64,000 nt of DNA from Pelagibacteraceae bacterium (GCA_018402735.1 JAGYIF010000002.1:124001-188000), one strand, 5' to 3'; shown: positions 7,692 through 16,990, counted from the stretch's first letter. The notes: a model not told the origin generated them from the sequence alone. Translations and numbers: made by a program.

Positions 7692-10600
7692 ATGGCTTCC
7701 TCTCTACGATCACTTCTTTCCCTCGTCCTAGTAACCCTCTGCACCCACGCTGATGAGGTCGCCAAGGACGTGGTGGTTTATGGTGCCACACCCGGCGGCA
7801 TTACCGCCGCGATCTCCGCCTCGCGCGAAGGTCATTCCGTCGTTCTACTGGAGCAGACCCGGCACGTCGGCGGACTGAGCACCAGCGGGCTCAATCGCGA
7901 CGAGGCAGAGCACATGGATACGCGCACCTTCGGTGGTTTGAGTGAGAAGTTCCTGCTCGCCGCCCACCTGCGCAGCCGTGGCTGGACTGAACTCAGGCAT
8001 CCCGACAAGCGCCATCCGCGCACCTGGCAGTCAAAGGTCGCCGAGAAGGTCTTTCTGGAGATGCTTGAGGAGGCCGGGGTCGAAGTGCGCTTTGAGCAAC
8101 TCATCCAATCGGTAGAAAAGCAGGAGGCTTCGATTGTGTCCCTCACCGTGCGCGGTGGCACCACTTACAAGGCCAAGGTCTTCATCGATGCGACCTACGA
8201 AGGTGACCTGATGGCCAAGGCGGGCGTGTCCTACGCGCTGGGTCGCGAATCCCGCGATCAATACAGGGAGTCACTGGGTGGCGTGCGCTATCTCGACGAC
8301 CCTATTCCAGTGTCACCCTACGACAAGGACGGCAAGCTGCTGCCCGGCATCATGCCCGGCAAGCCGCCCGCCGAGTTTGGCGCCAGCCCGCATCCCATCT
8401 GCTACAACATCCGCCTCAACCTGACCACCGATCCGGAGAATAAGGTCGAGATTGAGAAGCCGGAGAACTACGACCCAAAACAGTATGAACTGCTGATTGG
8501 CAGCTTTCAGGCGGGCAAGCTGGGGAAGGTGGGCGATGTGCTTGCGCTCTATGGCATGCCGGGTGACAAACGCGAGTGCAACAACAAGCAGGCGGCCATC
8601 GTGTCCTTGAGCATGCCCGGCGAGCAAACAGCATGGGCGGAGGCAAGCTTCGAGCAGCGCGAGGCCATCCATCAGAAGTATCGCGACTACACCCACGGGC
8701 TATTGTGGTTCATGAAAACAGATCCGCGCATGCCGGAGAAGGTACGCAAGGAAATGGCCAGCTATGGCTTCTGCAAGGACGAGTGGACAGACAACGACCA
8801 CTGGCCCTGGTATCTCTACATCCGCGCCGCCAGGCGCATGATCGGTCCGGTGGTGCTCACCCAGCACGATGTCACAGAGACCCGCGACAAGAAGGACGTC
8901 ATCCACATCGGTTCGCACTACATCGATTCGCACCACGTCGCCCGCTACGCCTACGACGAGAACAGCTTCATCAACGAGGGCCGCATCTGGCAGAAGGGCA
9001 TGAACTTCGACATCCCCTACCGCGCCATCACCCCGAAGCAGGAGGAATGTGACAACCTTCTGGTGCCGGTCTGCGTGTCCGCCAGCGCGGTCGCTTTCTA
9101 CGCCATCCGGCTGGAACCGACATGGATGCACTTGGGTGAGGCCAGCGGCATGGCGGCCTCTCTTGCTATCAAGAACCAGCAGGCGGTGCAGACCATCGAC
9201 GTGCCCACGCTACAGGGTATGATCCAGAAGCAAGAGATTCCGTTGGACGTCCCCACCGATGAGGACGTTCAAGAAATGGTGAAACAGTTCAAGACACGTC
9301 TGAAAACCTCCATCATCGAGGAGAACCAGATTATTTATGATGCGTCTGAATCAGTCAAAACGATGCAGCCGGACGGCAGTTGGCCCGGTATCGATTATGG
9401 CTCGAAGGCTATGCACAATTGGCCTGGCAATGAACATCTGTTTCGCATGGTAGATATGTCCGTCGCCTATGTGGCAGATCCAAAGCACCCGCTATACAAG
9501 AATGATGACCTGTTGGAGAAAATCCTGAGGAGTATTGACTTCTGGTTTGCCAGGAATCCGACCGAAGGCCACCCGAACTGGTGGTATCGATCCATGCAAC
9601 CTCAAATGTCCCTCAGTAAAGTCTGTCTGTTGATGGACCCTTATCTTGGCAAAGAGCGACGAGCCAAAATGGTGGGTATACTGCAATCCGATGTTCATAG
9701 TAGGCATACGGGAGCCAATCTGGTCTGGTTTGCGGAGAACACCTTTTTCAAGGGGATTTTCCTCGAGGATTACGCCATGATGCAACATGCCGTGGCGGCG
9801 CTGAACAGAGCTTATACCCCGGCATACAAGACCCTGCATGAGGTCGCCCTTGAGGGCTTGCAGCCGGATTCCAGTTTCACTCAGCATGGCATGCATTTCT
9901 ACAACAATATGTATGGGCTGGGCTATTTCATGTCCTCCTGCCGCTGGCTCTACTTTCTTCATGACTCGCCCTTGGCATTCAGCAATGCGACGCGAAACCT
10001 GATCAATGACATGGCACTCAATGGAAATCGTTGGATGCTGCGCTATCATCAGAATGACCCGAGTTCTCGAGGTAGAGCCATAGCGACCCGCGTTCCGGAG
10101 AGGGGTAGCGCATCGCCTCTCTTGCACCCGCTCGAACTATTGAAGAAGGCTAATGACGACCCTGAAACGAAATCTCAGATTCAGCATTTTATCGATCATA
10201 TCAATGGGAAACGACCAACCCCGGGCGTGGTGGGTAACCGCTATTTCTGGCGGGTTGACTATATGTCGCACATCAGGGAGAAGTTTTTTGCGTCTGTCAG
10301 AATGGTCTCAAAGGGAGTCAAAGGTTCTGAAGAGACGATCGGGAACAATGTGCTGGGCGGGTTAACGAGCTACGGGCTTACCTTCATCATGCGCACAGGT
10401 AGGGAATACGACCATATCTTTCCTGTTTGGGACTGGGCCCTGCTGCCGGGAGTCTCGGCGCCCCGGGAGACGTTTCGCCCAAATCATCTATCACACATAG
10501 ACTCCACGTTTGTCGGAGGCGTCACCGATGGGACCTATGGTTGTGCCGCCATGGACTTCGCGAAGAAGATACCCAAAATCAACAAGAGTTTTAGCGGAAA

Positions 10601-11360
10601 GAAAGCGTATTTCTTCTTCGATGACGAAATCGTTGCACTGGGCACAGCGTTATCAAGTGATTCCAACAATGAGTTCAATACGACACTGAATCAGTGCTTA
10701 CTCACAGATCAGGTATACATCGACGGCCAGCCAAAGGGTCTGGAGGCATCACCGGTTGCAAAACAATACGAAGGGCGTTGGGTGAACCATGACAGTATTG
10801 GATATGTTTTCCCGGAAAAACAGACATTCATGCTAAAGAACGGAGAACAAAGCGGGTCCTGGAAGCGAATATCCACGAATCTCTCAGACGCTCCTGTAAA
10901 GCACAGTGTTTTCACCCTTTATCTGGAACACGGGATCAAGCCCAAGAATGGCAGCTATGAATACATTGTTGTTCCCGGCATCACCAGGGAGGAAACAGCG
11001 GCTTACTCTGAGAACATGCCTGTAAGGATATTGAAGAACAGTCACCACATACAAGCAGTGGAACATGTGCCGCTAAAGACTGCCGGGGTCGTATTTCACA
11101 AGCCGGGACAGATCAGCCTGACGTCCGGCCTGACAGTAAGTGCGGATCATCAATGTTTTGTCTTAATCAGCGAGAACCCCGACGGGAGTTTCGGGGTCTC
11201 TGCCGCAAATCCGGAGACCCCCGGTCTAAAACTGACGATCACGCTGAAGAACGCAGGCAACCAGAAGAGTGTGGTCTACCGATTCGAAGAGGGCATTGCA
11301 TTCCTGGGAAGAAGCATCACGAAACGAGTGGTCTTATCCCAACTGGAAGCGGACAACTGA
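7692..11360 (+). CDS. Secreted fusion of a FAD-dependent oxidoreductase and a family 8 polysaccharide lyase
   Basis: 1222 residues from the ATG at 7692, chosen because a signal peptide follows (LLSLVLVTLCTHA). Residues about 22-505 are a FAD-dependent oxidoreductase: VVVYGATPGGITAAISASRE dinucleotide fold, then HVGGLSTSG and a late LGEASGMAASLAI segment. Residues about 520-1222 are a PL8 (hyaluronate/chondroitin/xanthan lyase) module: NWWYR near 629, the Asn of TGANLVW near 675, the His and Tyr of FTQHGMHFYNN near 730, an Arg pair in SRGRAIATR near 792, then a C-terminal beta-sandwich. Both halves keep family catalytic features. GC falls sharply at the boundary near 9300. Substrate is probably an uronic-acid polysaccharide, fitting the nearby sulfatase. 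The FAD module's role is unknown. Confidence 0.85.
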   Translation: MASSLRSLLSLVLVTLCTHADEVAKDVVVYGATPGGITAAISASREGHSVVLLEQTRHVGGLSTSGLNRDEAEHMDTRTFGGLSEKFLLAAHLRSRGWTELRHPDKRHPRTWQSKVAEKVFLEMLEEAGVEVRFEQLIQSVEKQEASIVSLTVRGGTTYKAKVFIDATYEGDLMAKAGVSYALGRESRDQYRESLGGVRYLDDPIPVSPYDKDGKLLPGIMPGKPPAEFGASPHPICYNIRLNLTTDPENKVEIEKPENYDPKQYELLIGSFQAGKLGKVGDVLALYGMPGDKRECNNKQAAIVSLSMPGEQTAWAEASFEQREAIHQKYRDYTHGLLWFMKTDPRMPEKVRKEMASYGFCKDEWTDNDHWPWYLYIRAARRMIGPVVLTQHDVTETRDKKDVIHIGSHYIDSHHVARYAYDENSFINEGRIWQKGMNFDIPYRAITPKQEECDNLLVPVCVSASAVAFYAIRLEPTWMHLGEASGMAASLAIKNQQAVQTIDVPTLQGMIQKQEIPLDVPTDEDVQEMVKQFKTRLKTSIIEENQIIYDASESVKTMQPDGSWPGIDYGSKAMHNWPGNEHLFRMVDMSVAYVADPKHPLYKNDDLLEKILRSIDFWFARNPTEGHPNWWYRSMQPQMSLSKVCLLMDPYLGKERRAKMVGILQSDVHSRHTGANLVWFAENTFFKGIFLEDYAMMQHAVAALNRAYTPAYKTLHEVALEGLQPDSSFTQHGMHFYNNMYGLGYFMSSCRWLYFLHDSPLAFSNATRNLINDMALNGNRWMLRYHQNDPSSRGRAIATRVPERGSASPLLHPLELLKKANDDPETKSQIQHFIDHINGKRPTPGVVGNRYFWRVDYMSHIREKFFASVRMVSKGVKGSEETIGNNVLGGLTSYGLTFIMRTGREYDHIFPVWDWALLPGVSAPRETFRPNHLSHIDSTFVGGVTDGTYGCAAMDFAKKIPKINKSFSGKKAYFFFDDEIVALGTALSSDSNNEFNTTLNQCLLTDQVYIDGQPKGLEASPVAKQYEGRWVNHDSIGYVFPEKQTFMLKNGEQSGSWKRISTNLSDAPVKHSVFTLYLEHGIKPKNGSYEYIVVPGITREETAAYSENMPVRILKNSHHIQAVEHVPLKTAGVVFHKPGQISLTSGLTVSADHQCFVLISENPDGSFGVSAANPETPGLKLTITLKNAGNQKSVVYRFEEGIAFLGRSITKRVVLSQLEADN

Positions 11361-11408
11361 TCTGCGGTCAATCTCGATGAGTGAAACCAACAGAAGACCA
11401 CCTACAAG

Positions 11409-12818
11409 ATGAACCAACAAAAAGCCGCTTGCAATCCAATCCTTCTGCCACTCGTGCTACTACTTTCGGCCCCTTGGGCTTTCGCCCAGAACCCGAAGTC
11501 GGAGAATTTCCTTCCCGCGCGGGAACTCTACGCGCCCGCCCACTTCGGCAATGCCTATGAGGTGATGAGCGCCGACGAGATGAGCGCGTATTTGGCCGAG
11601 GTGAAATGGATGGGGTTTAACTCCTATTCGGATTGGTTCACGGCGACCGACGTGAATGATCCCTATTCGCCGCAGCATGCCGACGAAAAGAGCAGGAGCC
11701 GGTTCGAGAAAAAGAAGGCCATCTACCTAGCAGCCCAGGAGGCGGGATTGGCATTGAACGTGATCATTTGCCCTAATCATGTCTATGTGAACCAGTTGGC
11801 GGACAAGGAAATCGCTGCCACGAAGGGGCGTCTGATCCAGGGGCAGTTGATTTGTCCGAGCACCCCGCGCGGCAGGGAAATCATCCTCGCGAACCACCGG
11901 AACTGGTTCGCGGATACCGCCAAGGCGGGGATCACCTTCAACACGGTGACCGCGTTTGCCTACGACTATGGCGGCTGCGCCTGTGATCAATGCAGCCCCT
12001 GGATCCTGACCTCAGCGCAACTGACCAAGGAGATTCATGAGATCGCGAAGGAGTATCATCCGCAGATCGAGCCCTGGTATTGTTCGTGGTGGTGGAGCGG
12101 CGAGGACCACCAGTTGTTCAACGAATGGGCGGCCTCGGAAGCGCCCGGTTGGCTCAAGGGAATGACCATGCACATCGAATACAACCAGACCCGGCCAAAG
12201 AATGTCGCCGTCCCGGAGGGTTGCCGCAAACTCGCCTTCGTGCATATCGGCTATGGCGAAAGGGGCGGCTATGCCACCTACGGGAAGATGGGGCCGGTCT
12301 TCGGGCCGAAGCGCATTCCCGCCACCATCGCCGAGTTGAAAAATCTGGGCTTCGACGGGTTTCAGGCCTATTCCGAAGGTCGCTTTGATGATGTTAACAA
12401 GATGGTTCTGGCCGGCCTCGCGAGCGGAACGCAGCCGAATGCCGACACGGCACTGGAGGCCTATGCAAGGCGCTATCTGAGGGCCACTGAGACTGACGCC
12501 ACCCGCTGGACTGAATTACTCAAGCAATGCGTCGATCCGGTCAGCCCAACCGAATCGCGAAAGGAGCTCGACAGCTTGGCGAAGAAGGTTCCAGGCAACT
12601 GGCGGATCGAGCAATGGCGCTCAAGGCTTTTTCTCGTCGAACATGAGAGAGCGAAGAATGCGGAGCGCTTTCTCGATGCTCAGGATAAGCTCTACCGGGA
12701 TGTCTACGGCCTGGGCAAGGTCGACCATGTCCTGAACCCGGCGGTTGGACGGCCGGGCTGGATCAGAAGAACCAACGGCAAACCCGACAGCCAGAAGGAA
12801 ATGCTTCCGGAACAGTGA
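11409..12818 (+). CDS. Secreted TIM-barrel-like protein, possible glycoside hydrolase of unknown family
   Basis: 469 residues with a signal peptide (NPILLPLVLLLSAPWAFAQN). The chain alternates strands and helices as in TIM-barrel glycosidases (VKWMGFNSYSDWF, LALNVIICPNHVYVN, FNTVTAFAYDYGGCACDQC, IEPWYCSWWWSGEDH, GFDGFQAYSEGRFDD). Acidic residues in FAYDYGG and AYSEGRFD are candidates for catalysis. A CxCxxC cluster near residue 195 is notable and could bind a metal or form disulfides. It starts 48 bases after the lyase fusion on the same strand, so joint expression is likely. No characterised family is recognised with certainty. Confidence 0.6.
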   Translation: MNQQKAACNPILLPLVLLLSAPWAFAQNPKSENFLPARELYAPAHFGNAYEVMSADEMSAYLAEVKWMGFNSYSDWFTATDVNDPYSPQHADEKSRSRFEKKKAIYLAAQEAGLALNVIICPNHVYVNQLADKEIAATKGRLIQGQLICPSTPRGREIILANHRNWFADTAKAGITFNTVTAFAYDYGGCACDQCSPWILTSAQLTKEIHEIAKEYHPQIEPWYCSWWWSGEDHQLFNEWAASEAPGWLKGMTMHIEYNQTRPKNVAVPEGCRKLAFVHIGYGERGGYATYGKMGPVFGPKRIPATIAELKNLGFDGFQAYSEGRFDDVNKMVLAGLASGTQPNADTALEAYARRYLRATETDATRWTELLKQCVDPVSPTESRKELDSLAKKVPGNWRIEQWRSRLFLVEHERAKNAERFLDAQDKLYRDVYGLGKVDHVLNPAVGRPGWIRRTNGKPDSQKEMLPEQ

Positions 12819-12867
12819 GGACGATATGCAGGACGCGGCAAGCGGCCTCCGTCTTGTTAGAAGCGCC

Positions 12868-14598
12868 CTACTTCCAGATGGATTTGAGCGCATGAACTTC
12901 AAGGCGAATCAGCTGGGCTGAACCGCCGTTGGCGAAGGCTTTTACTGCGGAGACATCTCCCAGATGTTTGCGACTTGTTGTGATGTAAACCGCACCGTCA
13001 TTGCCACAGATCTCCATCATCGGCCGGTCCAGGATCACCTGGATGGAGACTTTGCCGTCAACCGGCTTCATGGGCGCACCATTGAGTGTTCCGGCTTCGA
13101 CATCGTAAGTGATTCGATTGCCGCCAATGTCCACCCCGACGGAGCTGGCCTTAACCAGAGCAAACTCCGCTCTGACCTCAAAGAGTTCACCGGAGACATC
13201 GAGGCTCGTGCCGGAATCCTCGGCAAGGTCGGCGGACTGGGTGGCATGCGTTTTCTTGCGGAGCTTGGCAATCTCCCTGACTGGCTTCGCATACATGCGG
13301 ATTCCCTCCGGGGTCTGCCGCAAGGTCAGACGGTGCGGCAACGTGAAAGTCTGGGTGAACGGCATCCCAGGCATTTTGATTTTGGCCCATCCGATCTGGA
13401 TGGCGCGTTCATCCGGCATATTGCTGAAGGTCTGCGCGGCGAAATAGGCGCCGTAATGAACCCGATGTTTGCCCTCGTGCTCCGGGGTAAACATTTTGCC
13501 GTCGAAACTGCCGACCGCGTATTGCGCATCCGCCCCATAGACCACCCATCGTTTCTCACGCGGACCATCGGCTGTCTCGGAGGAGACATAAGGATCAACA
13601 GGCAACTCAAGGATGTCCGGGCATTCCTTGTAGCCCGGCAGGTGGCCCTGCAAGGTCCAGTCCTTCAGATTGATCGATGTGAAGAAGGCGATGTTCGCAC
13701 CATACTTGCGCTCGATATTGTAAGTGACCATCACCCAATGCCCTCCCAGCTCTTTTGCCGCGGCACTGATCGGTTGATCATCCACGTCATACTCATACCA
13801 AATGACTCTCGGATCGTTGCCGCGCTGCTTGAGCACGGGATTATTTTCGTAGTAGGTGAAAGTCCTGCCATGATCGTTCGAGTAGGCCAGAGCTTCTCCG
13901 ACGCCTGCTCCGAAGTCGGAGAACACGGCGACGATGGGCGGCTTGCCACCGGTCTGGAAACCAGCCGTGTTCTGATGATCGACCACCGCACTACCGGAAA
14001 AGCATTGCCCCTTCGCCTGAATGAACGGGCTCAGAGCAATCGGCAACTCCTCCCAGTGAATCAGATCCTTACTGACGGCATGACCCCAGAACTTGTCAGC
14101 GTGGCGGAGAGCCGTCGGGCAATACTGGTAGTAGAGATGCCACTCACCTTCATAGTAAACGAGGCCGTTGACGTCGTTGTTCCAACCGGCCTTCTGACTG
14201 AAGCGAAGCTGGGGTCTCAAGGACTCGGAATACAAGTTGTCCTCTTCGGGAAGTTCGTCTGACTGCCGGATCAGCGCAAAGCTCTGCGCCGTAGCTCCTT
14301 CAGCGGAAATGACTGCGGGCTTTCCCTTGTGGGCCTCAATCGAAAAGTAAGCCCAGAAGTCCACCGATTCGGCATCCGGAGCGAGTTCCGCGTCGCAGCG
14401 AATCACCTTCTTGCCCGCCACCTCTAACTCCAAGGTGCATTCCACGGCCCCGTTTTGAATCGGTATAAGTAGATATTTCTTCCCGACGACCATTTGGTCG
14501 GTAAGCGTATCGACCTTCTCAACACTTTTCGGCGGCGGACCGCCAAAAGCCAATGATATGGAGATTGCGGAGATAAATAATAGAAGTGTGTTTTTCAT
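12868..14598 (-). CDS. Glycoside hydrolase family 32 protein (levanase/fructanase type)
   Basis: 576 residues with a signal peptide (MKNTLLLFISAISISLAFGG). After an N-terminal domain of about 125 residues comes the GH32 five-bladed propeller. The nucleophile motif is WNNDVNG (Asp142; usually WMNDPNG), the RDP-type motif reads NDPR (Asp262), and the acid/base motif is YKECPD (Glu325). A C-terminal beta-sandwich follows. GH32 enzymes hydrolyse beta-fructosides such as levan, inulin or sucrose; the signal peptide points to an exported enzyme. It is convergent with the TIM-barrel gene and divergent from nothing in the carbohydrate cluster, so fructan is a second substrate type. Exact specificity is open because the NDPNG motif is altered. 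Confidence 0.85.
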   Translation of the reverse strand: MKNTLLLFISAISISLAFGGPPPKSVEKVDTLTDQMVVGKKYLLIPIQNGAVECTLELEVAGKKVIRCDAELAPDAESVDFWAYFSIEAHKGKPAVISAEGATAQSFALIRQSDELPEEDNLYSESLRPQLRFSQKAGWNNDVNGLVYYEGEWHLYYQYCPTALRHADKFWGHAVSKDLIHWEELPIALSPFIQAKGQCFSGSAVVDHQNTAGFQTGGKPPIVAVFSDFGAGVGEALAYSNDHGRTFTYYENNPVLKQRGNDPRVIWYEYDVDDQPISAAAKELGGHWVMVTYNIERKYGANIAFFTSINLKDWTLQGHLPGYKECPDILELPVDPYVSSETADGPREKRWVVYGADAQYAVGSFDGKMFTPEHEGKHRVHYGAYFAAQTFSNMPDERAIQIGWAKIKMPGMPFTQTFTLPHRLTLRQTPEGIRMYAKPVREIAKLRKKTHATQSADLAEDSGTSLDVSGELFEVRAEFALVKASSVGVDIGGNRITYDVEAGTLNGAPMKPVDGKVSIQVILDRPMMEICGNDGAVYITTSRKHLGDVSAVKAFANGGSAQLIRLEVHALKSIWK

Positions 14599-14825
14599 AA
14601 GGATTTGGGGAAATTTTTCTTTCCGTTAATCCGTTAGAATCTCAGCGGGCTGGCTGATAGAAATCGATAGGAGGATCCAGTCTCACCTGCTAGCTCCGAA
14701 TGATCTCCCGCGCTGGCAAGGGCCGGTGGAGCCGACTCCTTCAACGGCCTTCACGCAAAAAGCAAACTCCTTGCAATCTTGCAAACTCACGCGGGTGGGT
14801 CATTTCGGCAAAATGACCCTACCCG

Positions 14826-16211
14826 TCATCTCGCGAGCGTGAATCCCTTGGCGAGCAAGGCCGAGAGCCGGTGGCGGGTGTCTGCGTGGGCGGGGTCCTC
14901 GCCGAGGTTGTGGTATTCGCCCGGATCCTCGACGTGGTCGTAGAGCTCGATGCCCGCTTTCCCGCGTTCGCCCCATTCGGTGTAGCGCCAGCGCTCGGTC
15001 CGCACGCTGCGACCGACCGGGCCGCGGTTGACCTGGGTGTAGGCGGCCTCTTTTCCGGGTTGCGCGGGGTCTTCGAGGACGGGGCGCAGGCTCTGGCCGG
15101 AGAGTTTTTGGGGAGGGGTGAGGCCAGCGTAGTCGGCCAGCGTCGGGTAAAGGTCGACGAACTCGGTGATGGCTGCGGTGGGTTTGCCCATACCTTTCGC
15201 GCCGGGGATCCAGACGATCATCGGGGCGCGCGCGCCGAGTTCGTGGACGGTGACCTTGTTCCACCAGCCATGCTCGCCGAGATGATAACCGTGGTCGCCG
15301 ATCAGGATCACGATGGTGTTGTCCCACAACTTGTTCCGCTCCAGCGCAGCGAGAATGCGGCCTACCTGCGCGTCGGCGAAACTAACCCCGGCCTGATACG
15401 CGCGCTTGAACTCGCGGCGCTCGCGGTCGGTGAACGCGGCGAAGTCCGTTTGGTTCGGGATCGCGTGACGTAACTGAGGGCTGCGGTCGGCGGGTTCCTT
15501 CGCGAGTTTCACGGAATCCTCCGGGTAGAGGTCGAAGTAGCTCTTGGGCGCGAAAAAGGGATCGTGCGGCTTGTGGATGCCGAGGGCGAGGAAGAAGGGC
15601 TTGCCGTGGCGTTCATCGAGCACGCGCAGGGCTTCGGTGGTGTTGATGCCGTCGGGTTGGTCGGCGTCGGTGCCCTCGGCGGCGCGCCATTCACACCATT
15701 TGAGGCGGCCTTCCGTCAGGTTGCGGCCTTCGCCCTTGAGGCCGATCGCGGGGGCGGCGTTAAGGCTGTCGGAGAAGTGATCCCATGACTTGGGATCACG
15801 GAATTTCGCATCCTCGCCCTTCGCGTCCTCGCCGAGGTGAAATACCTTGCCGATGCCCGCGGTGAAGTATCCGTTGCGGCGGAAGAGTTCCGGCAAGGAG
15901 ATGCGCTCCGGCATGGTTTTGCGGAATGGCACGTCGTTGGTGACGATCCCGGTTTCGTCCGGCCGCAAGCCCGAGAGAAAAGAAGCACGGCTCGGGTTGC
16001 AGACGGGATACTGGACGTAAGCGCGGCGGAAGAGCATGCCCTTTGCCGCGAGGCGGTCGATGTTAGGCGATTTCACGTCTTCCGCTCCGTAGCAGCCAAG
16101 CTCTGGGCGGAGGTCGTCGAGGATGATGAACACGACGTTCGGTTTTTCCGCCGGAGCGGCCATGGTGTGGGAAAGGAGGGCGAACCAACCCACCGTCAAA
16201 GATACGGCCAT
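14826..16211 (-). CDS. Secreted sulfatase, iduronate-2-sulfatase-like
   Basis: 461 residues from the ATG at 16211, chosen because it begins a signal peptide (MAVSLTVGWFALLSHTMAA); longer in-frame starts add non-family residues. Metal ligands are in FIILDDLRPELGCYG (Asp32, Asp33). Cys71 in VCNPSRASFLSG is the residue converted to formylglycine, in the C-x-P-S-R form. IGDHGYHLGEHGWWNK and KPFFLALGIHKPHDPF are typical of the iduronate-2-sulfatase/choline-sulfatase branch. It likely removes sulfate esters from a polysaccharide outside the cytoplasm and would cooperate with the PL8 module at 7692. The anaerobic or FGE maturase is not in the window. Confidence 0.9.
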   Translation of the reverse strand: MAVSLTVGWFALLSHTMAAPAEKPNVVFIILDDLRPELGCYGAEDVKSPNIDRLAAKGMLFRRAYVQYPVCNPSRASFLSGLRPDETGIVTNDVPFRKTMPERISLPELFRRNGYFTAGIGKVFHLGEDAKGEDAKFRDPKSWDHFSDSLNAAPAIGLKGEGRNLTEGRLKWCEWRAAEGTDADQPDGINTTEALRVLDERHGKPFFLALGIHKPHDPFFAPKSYFDLYPEDSVKLAKEPADRSPQLRHAIPNQTDFAAFTDRERREFKRAYQAGVSFADAQVGRILAALERNKLWDNTIVILIGDHGYHLGEHGWWNKVTVHELGARAPMIVWIPGAKGMGKPTAAITEFVDLYPTLADYAGLTPPQKLSGQSLRPVLEDPAQPGKEAAYTQVNRGPVGRSVRTERWRYTEWGERGKAGIELYDHVEDPGEYHNLGEDPAHADTRHRLSALLAKGFTLAR

Positions 16212-16335
16212 GCGCAGGGAGCGATTCAGGTATGCGGCGGCTGCTTGGCAGAACGGCGGGAAGAGGACACGAGCGTTGATGGCTTCCATGGCGGCTATCT
16301 TACCGTCCGGGAAAGCCATGAACACATTTTTCGGG

Positions 16336-16449
16336 TCAATCCGCGTTCACGCCATAGGCGAAGCGATAGAACGATTCCTTCTCGCCCTCGTTGACGGGGA
16401 CGGTCATTTCCAGTTCACCGCCAGCGGAGGCGTTGATGGCGGTGGATGT
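16336..16449 (-). pseudogene. C-terminal remnant of a secreted-type protein cut by the comM-tail junction
   Basis: On the minus strand 37 codons read TSTAINASAGGELEMTVPVN and continue to FYRFAYGVNAD and a stop. The phrase resembles the end of verrucomicrobial beta-rich extracellular proteins. The frame ends exactly where the plus-strand comM tail begins (16448), so the rest of the gene has been removed by recombination. It lies just upstream of the sulfatase on the same strand and may once have been its operon partner. Identity unknown. Confidence 0.5.
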
Positions 16450-16873
16450 CCAAAACTACCGCCAGAAAATCAGCGGGCCGCTGCTGAACCGCATCGTCAT
16501 CCACGTCGAAGTCCCGCTTGTCGATTTCCTCGAGCTCACCTCGGACGCCATCACCGGCGAGTCATCCGCCGTCATTCGCGAACGCGTCGCCGCCGCGCGC
16601 GGCATCCAAGTGCAGCGTTTCAAATCCGCCAAGCTCACCACCAACGCCGCCATGGGCGCAAAGCAGGTGCGCGAGTCCTGCAAGCTCGACGCCGAATCCC
16701 GCGGCTACCTCGAACACGCCATGGAGCCCATGAATTTCTCCGCCCGCGCCCACGACCGCATCCTCAAGGTAGCCCGCACCCTCGCCGACCTTGCCGGGAA
16801 GGAAAACATCGGCGGCAACGAGGTGCTGGAGGCGATCCAGTTCCGCTCGCTGGACAGGCGGTTGTTCGAGTGA
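16448..16873 (+). pseudogene. Displaced 3' end of a comM/yifB-type gene
   Basis: 141 codons reading VQNYRQKISGPLLNRIVIHV through to SLDRRLFE. Family members have 'ISGPLLDRIDLHVEVP' about 140 residues before their end, so this is the C-terminal quarter of ComM without the AAA+ core. The first matching codon follows directly on an unrelated minus-strand remnant, giving a sharp join at 16446-16450. The tail is a diverged copy of the one at 2-172 (49 of 56 residues in the shared part). It has no plausible start codon of its own and is probably silent. Confidence 0.85.
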
Positions 16874-16990
16874 GGCTGAGAAACGGCTTTGGTAGTAGCC
16901 CCTCTTCTCTTTGATGGTGGCACTTAAGTGGGCAGCACTTGAAAATCAGCCTCGACAAAAAAAATTCCTAGGCGATCGATCATCAGCATC

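Noticed and set aside
12964-14262. 432-codon plus-strand frame opposite the GH32 gene
   Set aside because: No family motifs; the minus-strand frame has the GH32 catalytic blocks.
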